This document shows, piece by piece, positions 43,608 through 52,463 of a stretch of DNA of 64,000 bases. The translations under genes were made by a program, and so were the position numbers. The notes under the pieces are model-generated. The model was not told the DNA's origin. It worked only from the letters and a program-made list of their open reading frames with translations, and made no database searches. The DNA comes from Pseudomonadota bacterium (lineage in GTDB: Bacteria > Myxococcota > Myxococcia > Myxococcales > Myxococcaceae), in NCBI GenBank assembly GCA_023426545.1, contig JAFAAN010000159.1:1-64000 (forward strand). Direction: 5' to 3'. Within the stretch, counting starts at the first letter, position 1. Each line of letters starts with the position of its first letter.

Positions 43608-44381
43608 TCAGGGCGCGGTGTCTGGCGGGGGCCGCTCCGCCTTCGGGTGCATCAGGTATGCGGACAGCAGGGGCATGTACCAGGGGAACACGAGCCACAG
43701 CAGCGGCCGCTCGTCCAAACCCGTCACCAGCACGGTGGCCACCAGCCAGATCAGCCCCTGGAGCCCCATACCCAGGGCCCCGAACCGCTGGAGCGAGGAT
43801 GACTTCTTCCGGGCTCCCAGGATGGCCAGCACCGGCGGCGCGCTGGCGGCGAGCAGGGCTGGAAGCGCGACGAAGCTCGACGTTCTGAGCGACACGATGC
43901 CGAGCAGGCTCAGCATCAGGAGCTGCAACAGCACGGTGATGACGGTGACCACGATGGCGGAGGTGGGGGCGTTGACGTCCGAGGCTCGCGCCTCCTTTTT
44001 CCTGCCCCGTCTTCCCCGCTCCTGGCGGGCGCGCTCCAGGGCGTCCGGTGGAACCTCCAGCGCGTACGGGTAGCCCAGCTCCAGCAGGGCCTCCACCGCG
44101 GCGGTGCGAACGGTGATGCCCGCGCTCCCCGTCTGCAGGCCGGCTTCGCCCGGCATCGTTATCAGCGACAGGAGGAAGTCCGCCCGGTCGCGCGGCGCCT
44201 CGTCCCCGCCCGGAGGCTGGTCGATGGCCGCCAGGAGCGCATCCACCTCCGCGGGAATGACGCCGGGCGAGGCCATGGCCGCTCGCAGCTCGGCCAGCGG
44301 GAGCGCTGCCGCCGGGGGGGCCAGGGCTTCCGGGTGGGAATCCGTCGCGACGGAGGGAGGCCGGACGAGGGTGGAGGTCAT
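43608..44381 (-). CDS. Membrane protein of unknown function
   Basis: A 257-residue protein. The N-terminal cytoplasmic part (about 1-140) contains a helical repeat-like stretch (LAELRAAMASPGVIPAEVDALLAAI, RTAAVEALLELGYPYALEV). Four hydrophobic segments follow from about 143 (AIVVTVITVLLQLLMLSLLGI, SFVALPALLAASAPPVLAIL, LGMGLQGLIWLVATVLV, LLWLVFPWYMPLLSAYLM). The ATG at 44381 has no clear ribosome-binding site. It is convergent with the 489-residue gene and divergent from the SnoaL-like gene. Confidence 0.65.
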   Translation of the reverse strand: MTSTLVRPPSVATDSHPEALAPPAAALPLAELRAAMASPGVIPAEVDALLAAIDQPPGGDEAPRDRADFLLSLITMPGEAGLQTGSAGITVRTAAVEALLELGYPYALEVPPDALERARQERGRRGRKKEARASDVNAPTSAIVVTVITVLLQLLMLSLLGIVSLRTSSFVALPALLAASAPPVLAILGARKKSSSLQRFGALGMGLQGLIWLVATVLVTGLDERPLLWLVFPWYMPLLSAYLMHPKAERPPPDTAP

Positions 44382-44534
44382 GGGCGGAGGCTGTGGATGC
44401 TACCACCGGGCCGCGCCGCGGGGGCCTGGAGCGATTGTCCGGGGAGCGAGGGGCCGGGCGCTCCAGGGGGCCGCGCCGCCGGGTCATGTGCACCCTTCCC
44501 AGCAGGGACTCTTTCAGCAGGAGCGAGGCAGCGC

Positions 44535-44960
44535 ATGGCGATGGAGCGAGCGCAACGGTTCGTGGAGGCACTGGCGAAGCTGGAATCGAGCGGGGACATG
44601 GAGCCGCTCGTCGCCCTCTTCAGTGACGACGCCCAGGTGAGCAACGTGGCCTCACGGCAGGTCTTCTCCGGCAGGGAGGGGGCCCGGCGGTTCTGGCGCG
44701 AGTACAAGGGGACCCTTCAGCGCGTGAAGTCCACCTTCCGGAACATGATTGAAGCCGGCTCGCGCGTCGCGCTCGAGTGGGAGACGCAGGGCACCGCCCA
44801 CAACGGCGCGGCGGTGGCCTACGAGGGCGTGTCCATCCTCGAATGGGACGGCGACTGCATCCGCCGCTTCTACGCGTATTTCGATCCACACGCGCTCGGC
44901 ATGGAGCTGACCCAGGGCACCGCGCCGCGCTCGGAAGTCCCCGCCACCACCCCCGCGTGA
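44535..44960 (+). CDS. SnoaL-like/NTF2-fold protein
   Basis: A 141-residue protein with the cone-shaped NTF2/SnoaL fold pattern: helix AQRFVEALAKLESSGDMEPLVALF, then DDAQVSN, EGARRFWREYKGTLQRVKSTFRN, VALEWETQGTAHNGAAVAYEGVSILEWDGDCIRRFYAYFDP. Family members are cyclases, isomerases or small-ligand binders, and the specific activity cannot be told. The ATG at 44535 follows GGAGCGAGG. It stands alone. Confidence 0.8.
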   Translation: MAMERAQRFVEALAKLESSGDMEPLVALFSDDAQVSNVASRQVFSGREGARRFWREYKGTLQRVKSTFRNMIEAGSRVALEWETQGTAHNGAAVAYEGVSILEWDGDCIRRFYAYFDPHALGMELTQGTAPRSEVPATTPA

Positions 44961-45400
44961 GGCGTGCGGCCGCCCGGCGGCGTGATGCGACAACCCCCGG
45001 CCCCTGCGTGCAGGTGGACGCGCGCTAGCGGCGTGGCAGCGTATGGCCCGGGCGCAGGGCCGCTGGCGCGGACGTCAGCCGCCTGCCCTCCGTGGCCGTT
45101 GCCCGACAGAGGGCCATGACCTTCAGGCACCTCCCGATTCGTCACACCGGACGCTACCGTCAGCCGCCGCGTCCCCGAAAAGAGAGGTCCGTCCGGACTC
45201 GGGGAGGCACAGGAAATTTTGCCGGGGCGTGACTTTCAGGTCGGCGCCGCTCGACGCGGTGCGTTTCCGGGAAGTCCTGGACACGGTAGCGTTCGCGAGG
45301 TCCTCGGAGAGGGTGGTTGGACATGGTGCGGCGGAGGACTCGACCTTGGATGACCGGTCCTGACCCGGCAGTCTGCTTTGCGTCTACACGGAACAACCCG
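44961..45400. other. 440 bp without a recognised gene
   Basis: No ORF with coding bias or a ribosome-binding site was found. The stretch must contain the promoter of the redox operon that starts at 45401. A short palindromic GTCCG TC CGGAC is seen near 45200, and aggaaattttgccgg near 45210 is locally AT-rich. Confidence 0.35.
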
Positions 45401-46270
45401 ATGACCCGCTTTGCTGCCTTCTTCGTCGTCCTGTCCCTGATTGCCGCACCCCACGCCGCCTGGGCCCAGCAGCGGCAGGCCGAGTCCGCGAAGAAGGCCC
45501 GGGTGGTGAAGGCCTCCTCGAAGTCCAAGAGCAAGGCCACCCCGAGCAAGGCGACGCGGACGTCATCGAAGCGCACGCCCGCGAAGAAGGCCACGTCCAG
45601 CCGGAAGAAGGCCGCGCCCGCGGTGGACTCGCGGAAGGCAGGCAAGCCGGAGGTCCAGTCCGTGCAGCCCATGATGCAGGTGGAGCCCGCAAGCCCGCTC
45701 TCGCTCACGGACGACGCGCCCACGGTGGGCAAGCCCGAGAAGTCGTCGGCGGGCGACGACTTGATGGACTTCGACCTGCTGGAGCCCGCGGAGGCCGCGG
45801 CCGCCGCGCAGGTGGACCCGGAGCTGGAGAAGCGCATCGGCCGCCGCCGCACCATGCTGAAGCTGCACCAGGGCCTGGGCTTCGCCATGGCCGCCGGCCT
45901 GGTGGGGACCACGGTGGTGGGGCAGCTCCAGTTCCACGACTCGTTCCGCGGGGGCGGGGATGACCGCAACCTGCTCGGTCTGCACCGGGGGCTCGCCATC
46001 GGCACCTCGGCGCTGTTCGCCACCGTGGGTCTGCTGGGCGTGCTGGCGCCGGAGCCCTTCGAGAAGGAGTTCCGGTGGGACACCATCACCGTCCACAAGA
46101 TGTTCATGGCGCTCGCCACCGCCGGCATGGTGGCGCAAGTCATCCTCGGCATCATGGCCACGGACCGCTATGGCCGCTTGTCGGAGACGGACTTCGCCAC
46201 CGCTCACCAGGTCTCTGGCTTCGTCACGCTGGGGGCGGTGACCGCGGGTGTCATCACGCTGTTCTTCTGA
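45401..46270 (+). CDS. Exported b561-like four-helix membrane protein
   Basis: A 289-residue protein with a signal peptide (FAAFFVVLSLIAAPHAAWAQ), a Lys/Ser/Ala-rich periplasmic linker of about 70 residues, an acidic segment, and four membrane helices from about 160. Each helix opens with a His at a similar depth (LKLHQGLGFAMA, LLGLHRGLAIGT, ITVHKMFMALAT, ATAHQVSGFVTL), as in cytochrome b561-type proteins that hold two b hemes. It is the first gene of a three-gene run with YceI and a double Rieske protein, which supports an electron-transfer role. The ATG at 45401 begins the signal peptide; no good ribosome-binding site is seen. Confidence 0.65.
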   Translation: MTRFAAFFVVLSLIAAPHAAWAQQRQAESAKKARVVKASSKSKSKATPSKATRTSSKRTPAKKATSSRKKAAPAVDSRKAGKPEVQSVQPMMQVEPASPLSLTDDAPTVGKPEKSSAGDDLMDFDLLEPAEAAAAAQVDPELEKRIGRRRTMLKLHQGLGFAMAAGLVGTTVVGQLQFHDSFRGGGDDRNLLGLHRGLAIGTSALFATVGLLGVLAPEPFEKEFRWDTITVHKMFMALATAGMVAQVILGIMATDRYGRLSETDFATAHQVSGFVTLGAVTAGVITLFF

Positions 46271-46306
46271 AGCGCCTGCCTTTGTCGTGGTTTCCTGGAG
46301 GTTGAC

Positions 46307-46885
46307 GTGATTGCTCGACGAATCGCCCTGATCGCCACCCTGGTGCTCGCGCTGCCCGCAGTCGCGCAGTCGCAGGCCCGCACGTATACCGTGAGGAAGG
46401 ACTCCAGCTCGCTCACCTACAAGCTGAAGCACAAGCTGCACGAGGTGGTGGGCAAGGCGCCGCCCAGCGATGGCAAGGCCCGCCTGCTGCCGGATGGCAC
46501 CCTTCAGGTGGCGGTGCGCGCCAACGTGAAGGACTTCGACTCGGGCAACGCCAACCGCGACGCCCACATGCTGGAGACCACGGACGCGGCGAAGTACCCC
46601 ATCATCGACTTCAAGGGCGTGGCCACCGGCGTGAAGCCGCCCAGCAGCTTCCCGGGGAAGGTGCCGGTGAAGGTGAAGGGCCAGCTCACCTTCCACGGCG
46701 TGAAGAAGACCGTGGAGATTCCGATGACGGTGCTGTTCAAGTCGGAGAAGGAGGCGGTGGCCGAAGGCACCTTCGACATCAGCCTGGATGCATACAACGT
46801 CGACCGGCCGTCGCTGCTGATGGTGAAGGTGGATGACGTCCTGGTGCTGGAGCCCAAGCTGGTGTTCGAGGTGGAGGGTACGTGA
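46307..46885 (+). CDS. YceI family periplasmic lipid-binding protein
   Basis: A 192-residue exported lipocalin-like barrel of the YceI family, which binds polyisoprenoid or quinone-like lipids. The signal peptide ends near LPAVAQSQA. Family strands SSLTYKLKHKLHEVVGKA, VRANVKDFDSGNANRDAHML, YPIIDFKGV, KGQLTFHGVKKTVEIPM and AEGTFDISLDAYNVDRPSL are present. The GTG at 46307 follows TGGAGG. The stop overlaps the start of the Rieske gene (GTGA), so the two are translationally coupled. It may carry a quinone-like cofactor for its redox neighbours. Confidence 0.9.
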   Translation: MIARRIALIATLVLALPAVAQSQARTYTVRKDSSSLTYKLKHKLHEVVGKAPPSDGKARLLPDGTLQVAVRANVKDFDSGNANRDAHMLETTDAAKYPIIDFKGVATGVKPPSSFPGKVPVKVKGQLTFHGVKKTVEIPMTVLFKSEKEAVAEGTFDISLDAYNVDRPSLLMVKVDDVLVLEPKLVFEVEGT

Positions 46886-47700
46886 GTTCGACGCGACGAG
46901 GGTTCCTCAAGGGCATTCTGGGAACAGGCGCGGCGAGCGCGGCGGCTACGACGCTGCCGGGCTGCGCGCCGGACATCAACCCCGCTCCGGTGACGGACGT
47001 CACGGCCAGCGAGCAGGGGACCGTGGACATCCTGGTGTCGCGCTATCCGGATTTGGAGCCCGTGGGCGGCGCGCTGACGGTGCGCGTCCCGGGCGAGCAG
47101 GTGCCGCTGCTGGTGGTGCACTCCAAGGATGACGGAGCCCCGGACGACTTCTCCGTGCTGTCGTCGCTCTGCACGCACGTGGGTTGCCCGCTGGGCTACG
47201 ACGGCAGGGACGTCATCTGCCCCTGCCACCTGTCGCGCTTCAACGCCCGGGATGGGGCCGTGTTGCAGCGGCCGGCCACCGTGCCGCTCCAGACCTACGC
47301 GGCGGAGTACAACCCGAACACGGGCGTGCTGCGCATCAACCTGCGCGCCGGGCAGAGCGACTTCCCGTCCGCGGTGAACGGGGAGGTGGTGCTGCCGCTC
47401 AGCCAGTTCCCCGAGCTGCGCGACGTCGGCGGCTCGGTGACGGGCGTCCCGTCGGGCTACGGCAAGCGCATCTTCGTCTTCCGGCTGCAGGATGGCTCGG
47501 TGTCGGCGGTGGACTCGGTGTGTACCCACGCCTTCTGCGAGGTGGGCTACCGCGAGCAGGAGGCGGACCTGTTCTGCGCCTGCCACTCGTCCATCTTCAC
47601 GCGGGAGGGCTCGGTGACGCAGGGGCCGGCCACGCGGCCCCTCAAGAAGTTCCAGGTGTCGGAGACGGCGGACGCCATCGTGCTCACCGGCGTGGCGTGA
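46882..47700 (+). CDS. Tat-exported protein with two Rieske 2Fe-2S domains
   Basis: A 272-residue iron-sulfur protein. The N terminus is a twin-arginine signal (TRRGFLKGILGTGAASAAAT) with a possible lipobox at TLPGC28. Two complete Rieske centres follow: Cys97/His99 with Cys113/His116 (extra Cys102 and Cys115 for the disulfide), and Cys214/His216 with Cys232/His235 (extra Cys219 and Cys234). The disulfide-type arrangement is that of high-potential Rieske proteins in bc1/b6f complexes. Two such centres in one chain are unusual. Being coupled to YceI and behind a b561-like protein, it probably carries electrons across the periplasm. Confidence 0.88.
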   Translation: MSSTRRGFLKGILGTGAASAAATTLPGCAPDINPAPVTDVTASEQGTVDILVSRYPDLEPVGGALTVRVPGEQVPLLVVHSKDDGAPDDFSVLSSLCTHVGCPLGYDGRDVICPCHLSRFNARDGAVLQRPATVPLQTYAAEYNPNTGVLRINLRAGQSDFPSAVNGEVVLPLSQFPELRDVGGSVTGVPSGYGKRIFVFRLQDGSVSAVDSVCTHAFCEVGYREQEADLFCACHSSIFTREGSVTQGPATRPLKKFQVSETADAIVLTGVA

Positions 47701-47776
47701 GCCGCGTCCGGGGCGCGGATGAGCCTGACGCCGGGCTCGACCGCGCCACCTCCTGGAAGGCGGCGCGGCCCCTGGC

Positions 47777-48925
47777 TCAGCCGAGCCGGCTCCAGAAGGA
47801 GCGCCGGGCGGAGATGCGCTCCAGGGCCCGCTGGAGCGCCTCGTCCTGGTCGGCGCGCAGGGCGATGTCCCCCAGGGAGATGATGCCGACGACGTGGTCG
47901 TCGCGCTCCACCACCGGGACGCGGCGGAGCTGACGGCGCCCCATCAGCGCGATGACGTCCAGGAGCGAGTCGTCCGGCGTGACGGCCTCCACGTCATCCG
48001 TCATCACGTCGGAGACGCGAAGCTGCTCGGGCGCGCGGCTGCCGGTGAAGGCGCGGACCACCAGGTCGCGGTCGGTGACGATGCCCGCCAGCCGGCCCTG
48101 CCCGTCGACGATGGGGACGGCGCCGCAGGACTCGTCCTTCATGATTTGCGCGACGTCTCGTAGGGGGCTCTCCGGGCGGGCCGTGCGCACGTTGCGCGTC
48201 ATCACCTCGCGGGCGGTGAGGGGCTCGGGGTGCCAGCGGCGGGCGCGCTCGCGGCGGACGGGGGGCGCTTCCGGGCGCCCCGCGATGGCGGTGTAGACGG
48301 ACGTGCTCGCGCCCTCGCGGCGGTGGGTGCTCGCCTCGTCAGGGCCTCCGCTGGCGGAGGCCGTGGCCTCGTGCCACCCGTTGGAGTCGGCGTGGCTCCG
48401 GTCCATCCGGTAGCGAGGACGCGCGGCGCCGTGGCGCTCCTCGGCGCGGATGCGGGGGGGCTCCCCTCGCGGGCCTTGTGCGCGCGAGGGCGCGTCACCG
48501 GCTCCGTAGCCGAAGCGGTTCCAGGGGCGGTAGTCGGCGCGCTGGCGGGGCAGCTCGACGTCCTGCTCGCCCGTGTCATGCAGGGGGCCCCAGCCCGTCG
48601 CGTAGCGGCTGTCCCGGTCATCCCTCCCGTAGGGGCCGCTATCGCTATCCGTCGGCGGCGCGCCGTACAGGCCCGTGTCGGGCGCGTCATCCACCTGCGT
48701 GCGGGGCTGGGACATGCGCAGCGTGGCCGCGCGGTGGTAGCGGCCCTGGCGCGTGGAGGACTCCTCGTCGCGAGCGGGATTCCAGCCGGTGAGGTCGGAC
48801 TCGGCGCGCTCGCGCGAGCCCGGGGGCGCCACGTCCACCGCGCGGGGGGAGGAGGGCTCGGTGGGGAGCGTGCGGCGCGCGCCGGGCGTCTCGTCCCGGC
48901 CGTTGTCCATGCTTCTGTGGGCCAT
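47777..48925 (-). CDS. Tandem CBS-domain protein with long disordered N terminus
   Basis: A 382-residue protein. The first about 230 residues are charged, Arg/Asp/Pro-rich and low in complexity, with no known domain. The C terminus holds a CBS pair (LTAREVMTRNVRTARPESPL...CGAVPIVDGQGRLAGIVTDRDLV; LRVSDVMTDDVEAVTPDDSL...RRVPVVERDDHVVGIISLGDI), which usually binds adenine nucleotides. It has no attached enzyme or transporter domain. It is convergent with the Rieske operon and lies downstream of a terminator. Confidence 0.85.
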   Translation of the reverse strand: MAHRSMDNGRDETPGARRTLPTEPSSPRAVDVAPPGSRERAESDLTGWNPARDEESSTRQGRYHRAATLRMSQPRTQVDDAPDTGLYGAPPTDSDSGPYGRDDRDSRYATGWGPLHDTGEQDVELPRQRADYRPWNRFGYGAGDAPSRAQGPRGEPPRIRAEERHGAARPRYRMDRSHADSNGWHEATASASGGPDEASTHRREGASTSVYTAIAGRPEAPPVRRERARRWHPEPLTAREVMTRNVRTARPESPLRDVAQIMKDESCGAVPIVDGQGRLAGIVTDRDLVVRAFTGSRAPEQLRVSDVMTDDVEAVTPDDSLLDVIALMGRRQLRRVPVVERDDHVVGIISLGDIALRADQDEALQRALERISARRSFWSRLG

Positions 48926-48996
48926 GTCTGTCCTCGCGCGAAGTTGGCTTCAAACTGCAACGCTGGTGTGGAGGGCGCGAGCCTCCAAGGGACAGG

Positions 48997-49026
48997 CGTC
49001 CGGGCGGGCGGGTGTCCGCCCGGACG
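48997..49026 (-). terminator. Strong hairpin after the deoxyhypusine-synthase-family gene
   Basis: Perfect 11-bp GC stem (48997-49007, 49016-49026) 17 bases after the stop at 49044 on the minus strand. No T tract. Confidence 0.55.
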
Positions 49027-49043
49027 GGGCCTCAGGCGCGGGG

Positions 49044-50012
<969 letters not shown>

Positions 50013-50141
50013 GTGAGCTGCTCCCGGCGACCAGAGAGGACAAGCGTGGGGACAGTCGCCACGGGAGCACACCACGCTTGAACGCTCTACGGCCCGGGTG
50101 GTGGGACCGCCATCGAAGCGTTGGGTGGCTCAACGCGGCCG

Positions 50142-50170
50142 CATATAGCGTCCGGTGTCTGTCACCGCAA
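50142..50170 (-). promoter_or_regulatory. Candidate sigma-70-type promoter for the deoxyhypusine-synthase-family gene
   Basis: On the minus strand, TTGCGG (complement of 50165-50170), a 17-bp spacer and TATATG (complement of 50142-50147), about 130 bp before the start codon. Confidence 0.4.
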
Positions 50171-50239
50171 CCCGCAATGTCGCGGCCAGCTTGGGCGGAA
50201 GCCGCGAGCCCGGTCTATCAGGTACCCGCCGGCGCACAC

Positions 50240-50923
50240 TCAGTGGACGGACCAGCGCTCGGCAATCTCCTCGCAGGCGAGCACCACGTCGCTCAGCCGC
50301 CGGATGTGGGCCCGCGGCGCGGTGAAGACGGTGCCCGCGAACACATCCACCACCTGGATGAGGCGGTAGTCACTGGGGCCGAGCGGGCACAGGTGCTGCT
50401 CGGTGAAGCGCTGGAGCAGCGTGCCGATGTACTGGCCCGAGCGCTCGTCCAGCGGATGGTGCTTGGAGAAGTAGAGCTTCATCAAGCCCACGCGCGCGTT
50501 GCCATGTCTGTCCATTCGCTGGAGCACGACCTCCGGCCGCACGCTGATGGTGACGCCCGCAACCTCCAGCACGGGCGGCTCGGCGCCCACCGCGCTGATG
50601 AGCGTCTCCTCCAGGTCCAGCCAGGGCACGAGGTCCGCGAAGCGCTCGAGCGCCTCCGAGCACAGTTGCAGCCGCTGCGCCTCGAACTCCGACTGGGGCA
50701 CGCTGCACGCGAAGCGGCGCTGGTGCTCGCGGAGGATGGACAGGTCCATGCCCCGGCAGAGGAAGTCCGTAATCGCATGCGACGCCTCCGGATAGCGCAG
50801 GTATTGCTGCTCCGGCGGGTGCTTCTGGTCGTGGATGATGCGCTTGCGGCGCGCGGGCGTGGCGATGAGGTACTCGCCCAGCTTGTTCACGGACACGCGC
50901 GGCAGTTCACGGATTTCCGCCAT
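50240..50923 (-). CDS. Unknown soluble protein
   Basis: A 227-residue protein with no recognised domain. The ATG at 50923 follows GGGGGAG. The sequence is mixed alpha/beta (VSVNKLGEYLIATPARRKRIIHDQ, ITDFLCRGMDLSILREHQRRF, ALERFADLVPWLDLEETLISA, VLEVAGVTISVRPEVVLQ, NARVGLMKLYFSK). The last pattern (a beta strand with Glu/Val, then a Lys-containing strand) resembles Cas4/PD-(D/E)xK nucleases only loosely, and I would not assign it. It lies between two minus-strand genes. Confidence 0.65.
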   Translation of the reverse strand: MAEIRELPRVSVNKLGEYLIATPARRKRIIHDQKHPPEQQYLRYPEASHAITDFLCRGMDLSILREHQRRFACSVPQSEFEAQRLQLCSEALERFADLVPWLDLEETLISAVGAEPPVLEVAGVTISVRPEVVLQRMDRHGNARVGLMKLYFSKHHPLDERSGQYIGTLLQRFTEQHLCPLGPSDYRLIQVVDVFAGTVFTAPRAHIRRLSDVVLACEEIAERWSVH

Positions 50924-51024
50924 GGAATCGCTCCCCCTGAGTGCTGGCGAACGAGCACACAGTACACAGGGGGGCTGACATGCATTGGACACCGCGAGCG
51001 GCATCCGTGCTGGGCGCGGAGGCC

Positions 51025-51330
51025 TCATTCCCTCTGGGGCTCGCCCTCGGGGTAGGCGCTCCAGTAGGTGTCCGGCAGCGGGTTGGTGCCCGCGTCGCTG
51101 CGGGGGCCATCGCCGTCGCCAATCTCATCCAGGATGGCGCCGGGCGTGCGCTCCGTCGGGTCGATGGTGCGCATGCGATGCGTCACCTCGGCCTCGACGA
51201 ACTCCACCGTGTCCGTTTCCCGTTCGCTCGCTTCCTGCTCCGGAGTGGGGTGCCGCGGCTCCGCCGTACGGCCGTAGTAATCCTCGGGTGGCTGGATGCC
51301 CGGCTGGTGCTGCTTGTCGCGCTGAGCCAT
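51025..51330 (-). CDS. Small acidic hydrophilic protein
   Basis: A 101-residue protein rich in Glu, Asp, Pro and Arg with no hydrophobic core, probably disordered (begins MAQRDKQHQPGIQPPEDYYG). GGAGGG precedes the ATG at 51330; the longer upstream frame overlaps the leader of the divergent zinc-ribbon gene. It ends 102 bp upstream of the start of the previous unknown gene. Function unknown. Confidence 0.6.
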   Translation of the reverse strand: MAQRDKQHQPGIQPPEDYYGRTAEPRHPTPEQEASERETDTVEFVEAEVTHRMRTIDPTERTPGAILDEIGDGDGPRSDAGTNPLPDTYWSAYPEGEPQRE

Positions 51331-51509
51331 GGTGGATTCCCTCCGTCGGATTATGTTTGTGATGAGGAATGCAGTCGGCAACGCGCCGCCTGGGCCCGGA
51401 AGTCTGGAGGGCGGCCGGGCGGGCGTGGCGGCTTCCCGGCAGGCTCTGCGCAGGGCTTCCCCATCACGCCATGGACGTCCCAGGGCGGATGCGCCAAGAC
51501 TCACCGGCA

Positions 51510-52463
51510 ATGCCCGAGCAATCCCATGACATGCCGTCCGAGGTGACGGAGCCGCGCCTCCACCTGGGGTGCCAGTCCTGTGGCGCGAGGCTGGTGTTGG
51601 AGCCCGCGCTGCGGACCACGCGCTGCCCCTACTGCGCGGCGCCCGCGGTGGTGGAGCGCCCTCCCGCCCCCGGTGTGCCCGAGCCCGTCTTCGCGCTGGG
51701 CTTCGCGCTGACGCACACCGCGGCGAAGGAGCACGTGGCGCGGTGGTTGCGCTCGCGCAGCCGCTTCACGCGCTCGGGCATCCGCTCCGCGTCGCCGGGC
51801 GAGGTGCGTGGCGTGTACGTGCCCGCGTACCTCTACAGCGTGCTGGCGCAGGCGCGCTACCGGGCCTCCATTGGTGAGAACTACCAGGAGACGGAGACGT
51901 ACACGACGGTGGAGAACGGGAAGACGGTGACGCGCACGCGCACGGTGACGCGCACCGAGTGGCGCTCGCTGGCGGGCGAGCTGTCCGGCTACGTGGCGGA
52001 CGTGCTGGTCACCGCGTCCAAGGGCCTGGAGAACGCGGAGCTGGAGGCGCTGGAGCCTTTCGACTTGCGCGCCCTGGCCCGCTATACCCCGGCGCTCGTC
52101 TCCGGGTGGATGGCGGAGGAGCCCTCCCTCACGCTGGAGCAGTGCCAGGCGCTTGCCCGGCAGGAGGCGGTGGAGCGCGTGGGCGGGCAGTTGTCGCGCT
52201 TCATGCCAGGGGACTCGCACAAGGACCTGGAGTTCCAGTCCCGCCTGGAGTGGGAGGCGCTGGACGTGTGCTTGCTGCCCGTCTGGGTGCTGGCGGTGAA
52301 GTACGCGGAGGACGCGCCGCCGCTGCGGGTGCTGGTGAACGGGCAGACAGGCGCGGTCCATGGCAAGGCGCCCATCTCCACCTGGAAGGTGCTGGTGGCG
52401 GTGGTGGTGCTGCTGGCGGTGCTGGCGGTGGGATGGCTGCTCGCCTCAGGAGGTGGGCGATGA
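51510..52463 (+). CDS. Zinc-ribbon protein with C-terminal membrane anchor (first of a pair)
   Basis: About 317 residues. An N-terminal zinc ribbon (CQSCGARL...CPYCAAPAVVE) is followed by a mixed domain (FALGFALTHTAAKEHVARWL, EVRGVYVPAYLYSVLAQARY, a Thr-rich hairpin, WEALDVCLLPVWVLAVKY) and a single C-terminal membrane helix (WKVLVAVVVLLAVLAVGWLLA). Starts at 51489, 51510 or 51531 are all possible; none has a strong ribosome-binding site. The next gene encodes a related protein and overlaps by ATGA. Both look like tail-anchored zinc-ribbon proteins of unknown role. Confidence 0.7.
   Translation: MPEQSHDMPSEVTEPRLHLGCQSCGARLVLEPALRTTRCPYCAAPAVVERPPAPGVPEPVFALGFALTHTAAKEHVARWLRSRSRFTRSGIRSASPGEVRGVYVPAYLYSVLAQARYRASIGENYQETETYTTVENGKTVTRTRTVTRTEWRSLAGELSGYVADVLVTASKGLENAELEALEPFDLRALARYTPALVSGWMAEEPSLTLEQCQALARQEAVERVGGQLSRFMPGDSHKDLEFQSRLEWEALDVCLLPVWVLAVKYAEDAPPLRVLVNGQTGAVHGKAPISTWKVLVAVVVLLAVLAVGWLLASGGGR

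Noticed and set aside
50240..50923. Cas4/PD-(D/E)xK nuclease assignment
   Set aside because: Only a vague strand pattern; no cysteine cluster, no CRISPR array or cas genes anywhere in the window.
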